Notes under the pieces: model-generated
Database searches by the model: none
Told to the model about the DNA's origin: nothing
What the model saw: the letters and a program-made list of their open reading frames with translations, nothing else
Shown here: positions 7,104 to 14,517 of the stretch, in pieces
Layout of the letters: every line of letters starts with the position of its first letter
Numbering within the stretch: position 1 is the first letter of the stretch
Assembly: GCA_036939975.1 (NCBI GenBank)
Contig: JALLPB010000576.1
Span: forward strand, 1 to 14,517
Direction of reading: 5' to 3'
Length of the DNA stretch: 14,517 nt
DNA from: Cyclostephanos tholiformis
Taxonomy: Eukaryota; Bacillariophyta; Thalassiosirophyceae; Thalassiosirales; Thalassiosiraceae
Translations under genes and position numbers: made by a program

Positions 7104-10100
7104 ATGAGCAACAGCTGCGACGCCTCCTCTTCCGCCGCAGACGTCACACTAGGACCGGACCTCAACTCCACTCGATCCAAAAGTGACAAGAAGCTTTATC
7201 GACACATCACCCTAAGCAATGGACTGAAATGTGTCCTGATTTGCGACACCGTGGCGTTGAGACAGCGCAAATCGCTGATAGGACGCGGGCGACTTGATGA
7301 TGGCGAGAGCGAGGGGGAAGACGACGAGGACGATGCCGACGAGGACGACCATTCCAATGACGACGATGATGACGATGACTATGGCCTGCGCAAGGCTGCT
7401 ACGGCCCTCCTCGTAAATGTGGGCTCCTATCACGATCCCCCTTACCTCCAGGGTCTGACTCACTTCCTCGAGCACATGCTATTCCTCGGCACGGAGGATT
7501 ATCCGGAGGAGAACGCGTACAATAAATTCCTGTCAAGTTGCGGTGGGGACGACAATGCTTACACGGGTGTGTGCATCCTCTCGTTCGTTGTTTTGACTTG
7601 ATCGCGTCATTGATCATGTGAACATTATACCATTGTTTCTCTTTCTCACGAAACGATGCACCGTAATTTTTCCTTGCCAGACATGGAACACACGCTGTAT
7701 CATTATTGTATTCCACAGGACTCCGAGAAGAACGTGTGGAAGGCACTCTACATGTTCAGCTCCTTCTTCAAGTGTCCGCTATTGAACGAAAATTCGATCG
7801 AAAGGGAATTGAACGCCGTCGAGAGCGAATTCGAATTGAACAGCAAGGACGACCACATCAGATTGAGTCAGCTGATGTCGTATACTTGCGGGATGGACGG
7901 GAACGCGCCCATAATGGGTAGGAACTGGCGACCGGTGACGAGGACTGGATGTGACGATGGGGAAAAAGTCGAGGGAGTGGAAGCGGAAGTTGGAGCGGAG
8001 CGTTATGCGAAAGATAGGCCATTACATCCGTTTGCAAAGGTACGTTGCAGCGTTATCGTCGTGGGCTCTCATGCTCTAGTCTCTCCTTTCATATTTTTGT
8101 GGAAACATTTATCCCACATACTTTCTACTCGTCTTTTACCTTTTTCTCATTCCTTACTTGGCGCAAAAATAAGTTTCCTTGGGGAAACATGTCTTCACTG
8201 AAAATTGAGCCAGAATCATCGGGCATTGATGTCATGAAAGAGCTACGAAAACATTACCAATGTCACTATTATGCACCCAACATGAGGCTTGTGGTAATGG
8301 CGGGATACGACCTCGACGAGATACAGCGTCACGTGGTGGAGAACTTCCGCGATGTCCCCGCTGCTCCCCGAATCGTCGACTGCGAATGTGACGGTCACGA
8401 TGGCGAAAACATTATTACCAATTTGCGTCCGTACCAGCTTCCCTTCCATGCTAGCTCCCTCGCGACAGTGTATCGCATCGTTCCGGTACGAAATTGTCAC
8501 CTGCTCACAATCACCTGGCAGTGCCCGTCCGTTTCGCCACACTGGCGGACCAAGCCCTGCGACTACCTCGCGCATTTGCTCGGTCACGAGGCGTCAGGAT
8601 CGGTGTTGTCGGTGTTGAAGGGGCGCGGGTGGGCAACGTCTCTTTCGGCGGGGATAGGAGAAGATGGGATGGGAGACGCTAGCACCCACGCTCTGTTCTC
8701 AATCGAAATTTCGCTGTCGATGCACGGGGTGAGATTCTGGGAGGATGTCATCAACGTGGTTTTTTGCTACATCAGCATGTTGAAGTTCCACTTCATCGAG
8801 GGTCACATCGATGGCGAGAAAACCAGAAAAGAGGGACTTCCTTCCTGGATACACGAAGAGTTGAAAATGATTGCAGAGTTGTCGTATCAATTTGCAGACG
8901 AGGGGGATGTAACAGATACAGTCGAGGAGATTGCCGAGAATATGGCGCCTTGGACTGACTTACCGGATGAGAGAGTCCTCGATGGGAATGCATTGCTCTT
9001 CGATGATGAGGTGGACAGCGACATGATCAAGCGTTTACTTTTCGATTTCTTCACTCCTGAAAATATCAGGGTTGACTTGATGTCATCACTGTTTGGACGT
9101 GACTGTGACGATTTGGACGACTCCGCTGCTTTACAATGCGAAGAAGAAAAAAAAGTGGATTCAGACGATAATGAAGAGGTCAAGTCTGACTATCAACCAC
9201 CAGTAGATCTAGCTGGTGATAGGAATCCAATCTTCGATAAGGAACGTGCAGGCCTTGCATCGCTGGAGCCGAGATTTGGAACTAAATTTTGGCAGGAACA
9301 AATATCAGAAGATCTGATACAGAGCTGGACTGCTGCTGCGATGCCTCGACTATATTCTTCCGACGAGCTGGCGATCCATTTACCTCCCCCAAATACATAC
9401 ATTCCTACGAAATTCGATCTTCGTCCCGCGGATGATGATGAACACCCCCTGCTTAACTGCTGCCTGAAAGTTTGCGTAGCAGTCGGAAAGAAGAAAATGT
9501 ATTTCCCCGCTGCCGTCACCAAGTACAAAATTGAGGCGACATGTCATCGTCTTTCCTTATCATATGAAGATGAGGGCGAAAAGTGGCATTATTTAGACAA
9601 CCACGAATTGTACAACAAATTCGACGGCTGTCATCATTTTCTAGAATCCGGCTATGAGGGCACTCTAGATAATGGCACGGTGAAATTCCGCGTGACTGCA
9701 GTGCCTCGCGATGGGGAAGGAATCGTTTTCAGCTACGGAGACTCTGGCCACGATGACGATGTAGAAGATGGTGTAGCATTTCCTCCTATCCCGCCACCTG
9801 CTCCTGAAAATCGTCTTCCTCAACTAATACATGACAAGAATTCTTTCAGGATGTGGCACTTACACGATAGAAAGTTTAGAAAGCCCACCGCAGATTTACG
9901 ACTTCAATTTGTATGTGATGGAATGAATGGCTCAGCACTAAATCAAGCTTGCATGGAATTGTTCTGTACATTATGCGCCGATGCCTTGACTGAGACATGT
10001 TACCTTGCGAGCGTGTGTGAATTGGGAAGCTCTATCTGTCCCACTGAGACAGGATTTTCTATACGTGTGCATGGATTCGACCAAAACCTTTTGACATTGA

Positions 10101-11269
10101 CCAAGGAAGTTCTGAGAGTAGTCATGAGCTTTCGAGGGAGAGATGAAGAGTGTGGTTTCCCATCGACAATAAAAAAAGAGAGGTTCGGTGCTTGTTACGA
10201 GCTTCAAATGAGGAGGTATTCGAATGCCGGAATGGACGCGTCATCGTTCTCCACCAGCCTACGCCTTCTTTGCTTACGGCCATCTCTGAAGTCGTCGTTT
10301 TCGAAATTAAAAGCTATCAAAGGGATCACCATTTGTAAGTTCGTTGGGGTGATGAATGAACTTTTGAAACGGCTGTCCGTAGACGGTTTTTACCACGGTA
10401 ACGTAAATCGTGAGGATGCAGATGAAGCGGTGAGAGTTGTATCTGAGTCATTGACTCGTCACCATGTTGGACTGCCGAAGAAGAAAATCCCGGCTAAATT
10501 TGTCCTAAAGATGAAGAGTACTGCCGAAAAACAACAAATTGTTGTTCCTACAATCGACCACAAGGACCCAAATACAGCTGTCGAAGTCTACTTCCAATTT
10601 GGAAAAGATGACAATTCTTCTGATGCCGTTCGACAGCGCGTCCTTGTTGATTTATTAGAGCAAATTCTGGAGGAGCCACTTTACACTCAGATCAGGACGA
10701 AAGAACAGTTCGGGTATGTTATTTCATGTGGTGCAAGATGGACAGACGGCGTTATCGGGATGAGCTTTCAAGTGGTGACGGCATGCAAAAGTGCAGATGA
10801 AACAGGCAATCGGTTAGACGACTTTCTAATCTCGTTCCAGTCCGAGCTTCAGTCCATGGATGAGCAAACATTCATGGAGCACATAGTGGCTCTTGCAAAG
10901 AACAAGCTCGAAAGTTTCGAGTCGCTAGAAGAAGAGACGAGTAGTCATTGGTCTGAAATCATAGAGAATCGTTATGAATTTGAGTCATACAGAAAAGAAG
11001 TTCAGTTGTTGAAGACACTTACCAAAGAGCAAGTCGTCAGCGCATATGATGAGTGGCTTTATCCATTTTGCAAAGACGGCAAGCCAGCAAAACGTCGTCG
11101 GGTGGTATTCCAAGTAATTGGATCAGGCGATGGTGCCCATTCTTTGGGCCGGCCCGTGATGGAGAAAGATAGCGAAGGCGACGAAATTGACCGCCTTATC
11201 GAACAGTTTCATCATTCAGTCAAATACGAGACCTGGGGTAGAATTATAATGTTTGGCGCAGACCAGTGA
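7104..11269 (+). CDS. M16A zinc metallopeptidase, nardilysin/insulysin-like, three exons
   Basis: Exons at 7104-7566, 7681-8039 and 8174-11269 give 1305 residues. The inverted zinc motif HFLEH places ligands at His120 and His124 and the catalytic base at Glu123. The third ligand is Glu204 in NAVESE, and the accessory Glu is Glu197. The C-terminal half keeps RTKEQFGYVISCG. The start ATG fits the usual M16 N-terminus (LYRHITLSNGLKCVLI). Junctions are ACGG|GTGTGT to TTGCCAG|AC (phase 1) and AAG|GTACGT to AATAAG|TTT (phase 0); the spliced joins NAYTDMEHT and HPFAKFPWGN fit the family. An acidic run at about 65-92 sits just before the catalytic region, as in animal nardilysin. A segment at about 700-832 is absent from human insulysin and contains a Tudor-like stretch. 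M16A enzymes cut short peptides, nardilysins at dibasic sites; the real substrate and location are unknown, and no signal peptide is evident. Without splicing, exon 3 appears to start earlier at 8045, but that part is intron. Confidence 0.9.
7567..7680 (+). other. Intron 1 of the M16 peptidase gene (114 nt)
   Basis: The intron begins GTGTGT and ends TTTTTCCTTGCCAG, phase 1, with a stop at 7599-7601 if retained. Splicing links the HxxEH exon to the exon with the third zinc ligand. Confidence 0.85.
8040..8173 (+). other. Intron 2 of the M16 peptidase gene (134 nt)
   Basis: The intron begins GTACGT and ends AAAAATAAG, phase 0, with a pyrimidine-rich middle. The join yields HPFAKFPWGN, matching the HPFxKFxxGN block of M16A enzymes. 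Confidence 0.85.
9463..9597 (+). other. Tudor-like segment inserted in the M16 peptidase
   Basis: Residues about 705-749 (KVCVAVGKKKMYFPAAVTKY, then CHRLSLSYEDEGEKWHYL) have the spacing of small Tudor/chromo-barrel modules: an aromatic-Pro-Ala-x-Val strand, then a strand ending in an acidic patch before Trp. It lies between the conserved FDLRP and RMWHLHD blocks, where human insulysin has a short connection. Assignment by eye only. Confidence 0.4.
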
Positions 11270-11628
11270 CGGCTCGACAGTAGCAACGAATCAACTAGGG
11301 CGCGAACAATGCAATAGTGAACCTTGATCCTAGAAAGAGAAAACTCTAATGGTGTTGTGAACAACGACGAATTTAACAGAGAATCCATATCAATTACTCA
11401 TACAATTATCAGTCTGCTGGCGCCATTTCCAGCCATGCGTGTTTATTTCGTGCATATTAGTTAATCGCTTGTTATAAGTTTAAGGATGCTCGCTAGATCC
11501 TTTCGGCCAACGATGGTATGATTAAAAAATCATCCTATTTTCCATTTGTTTACAAATTTTTTGAATGTCATGAAGTTTCAATCTTTTGACGGGACAGAAA
11601 ACCGATTACAAAACGCAATTCAAAGAAG
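11270..11628. other. Intergenic region between convergent peptidase and membrane-protein genes
   Basis: These 359 AT-rich bases should hold the two 3' UTRs. I see no open frame or RNA gene. Short hairpins are present (AAGGAT/ATCCTT near 11484-11503 and ATGATT/AATCAT near 11518-11533); neither is long enough to call. Confidence 0.6.
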
Positions 11629-12688
11629 TCAAAGACCAATGTATTCATTCCATTTCAAGAACAGAAAGTAATAGAGACCAAGCACACCAGCAATTGATAC
11701 CACCGAAAAAGAAGTCCGTGGACTAAATATTGGGTAGAAGTGCATCCCAAGACGGTCCATGAGGAAGTAGTATAGAACAGAGTAGAGCAAGACCACTGCA
11801 TATGCTACCCACAAATCTGGATTAGCATGGAGGAAAAAAGAAAATTAGAGCCCATGAGACATGAACTTTAATGTACGACATCAACATACCGCTGCTCGTG
11901 AATCGCCTCAAACGACTCTTTTCTCCGTAAATTATGTTTATGCATGAAAGTGGAAAATTAAGAATGTGAATGTTTGTCATGAAAAATCCAAAGTTAAATT
12001 TGACAAAGTTCTGCCTTTGCTCGCCGGCAGGGACTGACTTAAAGTAGATGAGTGGAAATAAGATGAAATTCCAAATGGTGCAGACGACGCAAGCATTTAT
12101 GAGGGTAACAAGCCGGATTGAGGATCCCATACTTGCAAAGCTCGATGCAAGTCGCGTGTACTTGTTCGCGAAGGCAGCCCAGGACATGAACTCAAGTCCC
12201 GCACGTGATGTAAGCAACAACCAAGACCACCCCGTAAAAGAGATTGGGAAAGCACCGATGGACCCAAGCCTTATCTTTGCCACAACTACCACCACCACAC
12301 CCCAAACAGTGACGATCAAGTCGATGGCAGTTGCCATGGGCATCCCCATAAAATAAGCTTCTTCTTCGTCTAGCGCAGAAAGAACCAATGGCGAAAATTC
12401 CAAAGGTTTCGGTTTGAAGAAGAAGATAGCCGTGTAGCAGAAAATCAACGACAATACAACGAATGGACTCCAATATCCTACTCTTAGATGCAGAGGCAAC
12501 CAATCGAACCATCCGTTGAATGATCCGTCGTTGTCGTATATGAGCCATGTGAAACGCGTTTGTTTTGTATCTTGCAGTAAATAGGACCCCCTTCTGTGGA
12601 ACGGCGTCGGACCTGCATTCGATCGGCTCAGTTTATTGATTTTTTTGGACTTGCTGTCATCCGCGGCGAGCTCTCCTTTACTGAACAT
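11629..12688 (-). CDS. Seven-helix integral membrane protein, possibly FAR-17a/AIG1-like, two exons
   Basis: Exons at 12688-11890 and 11816-11629 give 328 residues. The junction is AGCG|GTATGT to AATCCAG|AT (phase 1, 73-base intron), and splicing swaps a run into a stop for two more helices. Hydrophobic segments lie at about 72-91, 121-139, 155-175, 193-216, 231-255, 268-289 and 303-322. The first 70 residues are polar and basic, likely outside the membrane, with no signal peptide. The last three helices carry TNIHILNFPLSCINII with His241, then DLWVAYAV and HFYPIFSPRT. This pattern loosely resembles FAR-17a/AIG1 proteins, whose animal members hydrolyse fatty-acid esters of hydroxy fatty acids using a Thr and a His, but I cannot align it securely. 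Similar unnamed proteins are common in diatom gene sets as I recall them. The ATG at 12688 is the first in frame; the frame extends upstream to 12733 without another ATG. Confidence 0.75.
11817..11889 (-). other. Intron of the membrane-protein gene (73 nt)
   Basis: On the minus strand it begins GTATGT and ends GCTAATCCAG, preceded by TTTCTTTTTTCC, phase 1. Joining gives SSDLWVAYAV and restores two transmembrane segments. Confidence 0.82.
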
Positions 12689-13023
12689 GATAAATAATTG
12701 CGATCGTATTCCTTCGTGTGGAAATGATGTCAATATAATACCTATTGCTCGCAGAGGACAAAAAATCTACCGTTGGGCACGCAGCTTAAGCAATCAAAAA
12801 ATACAGGCTTTCTTGTAATCGGGTAGCTAAAACTGCTAATCTAGTCAAAATAGTTTTCGTATAGTTCCTACGTATGGGTCTATTCCTTCCTTTTTTTGGT
12901 GCACCAATGGCTCGATGCTAATTTTAGTATTTGATCCTATGTTGTAACTCCAGTAGGACGCACTCCCCCCAACACAACTCACCAAACTCCCTTGATACCA
13001 TCGTCGCATCATCCAATCAGGCC
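12689..13023. other. Region between the membrane-protein gene and the transposase relic
   Basis: These 335 bases must contain the membrane-protein promoter and, somewhere, the left end of the transposon. I compared it by eye with the inverted right flank (14349-14517) and found no convincing terminal inverted repeat or target duplication. Confidence 0.5.
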
Positions 13024-14348
13024 ATGAAGATTGCCGTCTACAGTCGTGGAGGATTCAACTCGACGCGCCATGCGGAACGTTGGGGAAGCAATGGCTTCTC
13101 AGGGTCACGTATCCGATACACCAGCCAAGAGAAACTCAACATATTTTCTCTTGTCGAGAAAATGAAGCTCGAGGAAGGTCTCAAAACTGCACAGGCTGCA
13201 GCATTCCTTCAAATTAGTCCTTCAGTGATCTCCCGCTGGGCCCAGAAGAAGGATACAATTCAAGCTAGCGATGGGAAGAAGCTGAGGAAGTCCTCGTGCT
13301 CTGGCAAAAATGGGCTTCTCAAGAATGTTGAAGCTGAACTATTAGAGTTCATTGACGAGTGGCATCAGAAAGGGTTCGATGTGAATTGGTTCACCCTACT
13401 GCACAAGGCCGGTACCCTTAAGTCTGAGATTCTAAACAGGACTGAAGGGGCTGCGAAGATCTGTCTCTCTCGGTTCCTCGCAAAAAACAACCTGACACAC
13501 CGTGTTGCAAGACCCTCGAGAGGTCAAAGCTGAGGCGCTCGAATTCCTTGAGTACATCCGTCCCTGCCTTGATGATGGTATACGTGACCCAAATTATATT
13601 ATAAACATGGATCAGACACCAGTCTACCAAGCTATGAACGTGCAAACTACCATCGAGCGGGTGGGGACAAGGACGGTAAACATGAGGATGTCCATCAGGG
13701 ACAGCAAGCGTGTGACCGTCGCCGCCACAATCACGGCATCTGGGATAATTTTCCCCACAATGGTTGTTTTTAAAGATGAGTCATCAAATTATGATTGTAA
13801 ACATTGAGATGTTTACTAACCATGCTTATTGGTATTTTTTCAAAGGGAAGAGGACAGGAGTGATCGCAAAAAAGGAGCTCCCCATCCTCCCAGCCGGTCT
13901 CATCTACCGCGTCCAGGAAAAGGCATGGTTTAGCGAGGACATCATGCTCAAATAGATCGAGGTTGTCCTCAAGCCGCACATTGCCAATGTGCCTGAGGGA
14001 ATTGTCCCGATTCTTGTTTTGGACTTGTTTACGGTCCACAAGATGGGATGCGTCGTAAATGGCATTCAAGCTCTTGGCATGGAGGTTGATTTCATCCCCC
14101 CCAAATGCACCGGCATGGTTCAACCTGTCAACGTCCTCTATAGCAAGCCATTCAAGGCAAAGGTACGTGAACAGTACCGCAATTGGATGTTAGTACAGGA
14201 CCCCGACAAGGCAATGCCTGCTGCCAAGCGTAGCGATGTCGCGGAATGGATTTTAATGGCCGAGCACAACATCACAGAAGAATGGATCAAGAATGCTTGT
14301 AGGAAGACCGGATTCTCCTGGTTCCCTCACCTTCCTAAGGCGATCTAA
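13024..14348 (+). pseudogene. Decayed pogo/Tc5/jerky-type DDE transposase
   Basis: The reading starts at ATG 13024 and continues in three frames to 14348. Residues about 31-76 form a psq-like helix-turn-helix (TAQAAAFLQISPSVISRWAQ), and 97-160 resemble a CENP-B/Tc5 DNA-binding domain. The DDE_1 core follows: first Asp at 13610-13612 in NMDQTP, second Asp at 14022-14024 in LVLDLF, and QPVNV at 14121-14135, where the family has QPxDV, so the third catalytic Asp is Asn. Damage: a frame change and probable small deletion near 13500-13510; a TAG stop at 13953-13955 in LK*IEVVLK, where Trp is usual; and a 70-base segment at 13776-13845 that looks like an intron with a broken donor. The protein would cut and paste its own element; this copy should be inactive. 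The reading continues well on both sides of each lesion, so decay seems recent. Confidence 0.85.
13776..13845 (+). other. Fossil intron in the transposase (donor AT instead of GT)
   Basis: The 70 bases between AAAG and GGGAAG begin ATGAGT, where GTGAGT would be a strong donor. They contain a perfect TACTAAC branch site at 13814-13820 and end TTTTTTCAAAG. Removing them restores frame and gives MVVFKGKRTG, as in related transposases. A possible alternative donor, GTAAAC at 13797, would also restore frame with a 49-base intron and seven extra residues. Confidence 0.65.
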
Positions 14349-14466
14349 TTTACTTCTTAAATCAATTCTATATTTTTATCAAAGATTGTAGTGATAATTT
14401 AAGAAAACGACACTCTATTGCATTAAATTAGTTCGTTTAATTGTATTATTAACAGCTTAACTGCTA

Positions 14467-14486
14467 TGGACGCAGATCTGCGTCCA
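14467..14486. repeat. 20-base perfect palindrome downstream of the transposase
   Basis: tggacgcagatctgcgtcca equals its own reverse complement and is followed by ctttttttag. It lies in AT-rich DNA 118 bases after the transposase stop. It may be part of a transposon terminus or a hairpin. The rest of 14349-14517 shows no gene. Confidence 0.8.
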
Positions 14487-14517
14487 CTTTTTTTAGGGCT
14501 TCGTAAATGTGTTATAA

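Larger units (their letters stand above)
13024..14486 (+). mobile_element. Tc1/mariner-superfamily DNA transposon remnant, ends not defined
   Basis: The transposase relic identifies the element. Its real ends are unknown: no terminal inverted repeats or TA duplication were seen, and the right end may lie beyond the window. The span given covers the transposase and the downstream palindrome only. Confidence 0.45.

Noticed and set aside
8045..8173. Upstream extension of the long peptidase frame
   Set aside because: It is intron 2: the previous exon ends at a GTACGT donor, and family similarity resumes exactly at 8174.
11484..11533. Two short hairpins in the convergent intergenic region
   Set aside because: Stems of about six bases in AT-rich DNA are not enough to call terminators or RNA genes in a eukaryote.
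12636..12818. 60-residue plus-strand frame before the transposase
   Set aside because: It is antisense to the start of the membrane-protein gene and its promoter, with no family match.
12734..14517. Terminal inverted repeats of the transposon
   Set aside because: Compared both flanks by eye in inverted orientation. Only short matches such as CAGCTTAA and CTTTTTTT appear, and these are not convincing.

Overview
The window looks like nuclear DNA of a diatom or a close stramenopile relative. Genes sit close together on both strands. The introns I can place are short (about 70 to 140 bases), begin with GT and end with AG, and keep reading frame and protein family similarity across each join. Several proteins carry long acidic or serine runs built from GAC/GTC triplet repeats. 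One gene combines a C2H2-like finger with ankyrin repeats in a form I recognise from diatom predicted proteomes. The species assignment is inference.

Layout from left to right: (1) the first 28 codons of an unidentified minus-strand gene leave the window at base 1. (2) A plus-strand, probably mitochondrial, ribosomal protein bL9 gene lies at 362-1273. (3) A minus-strand Rab GTPase-activating protein of the TBC1D22/Gyp1 type lies at 3191-1452, tail to tail with bL9; its last 40 residues lie in a second exon. (4) A divergent control region with a 15-base G run lies at 3192-3743. (5) A three-exon finger/ankyrin gene lies at 3744-6164. (6) A four-exon minus-strand gene at 6868-6332 encodes an 87-residue protein that looks like a 4-oxalocrotonate tautomerase relative; no single exon is long enough to stand out as an open reading frame. 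(7) A shared 235-base divergent promoter region separates it from (8), a three-exon nardilysin/insulysin-like M16 zinc peptidase of 1305 residues at 7104-11269, with an acidic insert and a Tudor-like insert. (9) A minus-strand two-exon seven-helix membrane protein, possibly FAR-17a/AIG1-like, lies at 12688-11629. (10) A decayed pogo/Tc5/jerky-type DDE transposase lies at 13024-14348, followed by AT-rich DNA with a 20-base perfect palindrome.

The host genes look like unrelated housekeeping genes packed together, not an operon or a joint system. I found no evidence for a multi-gene novel system. The most interesting items are the tautomerase-like gene split over four small exons, the Tudor-like insert in the peptidase, and the fossil intron in the transposase, whose splice donor reads AT where GT is expected and which retains a perfect TACTAAC branch site.
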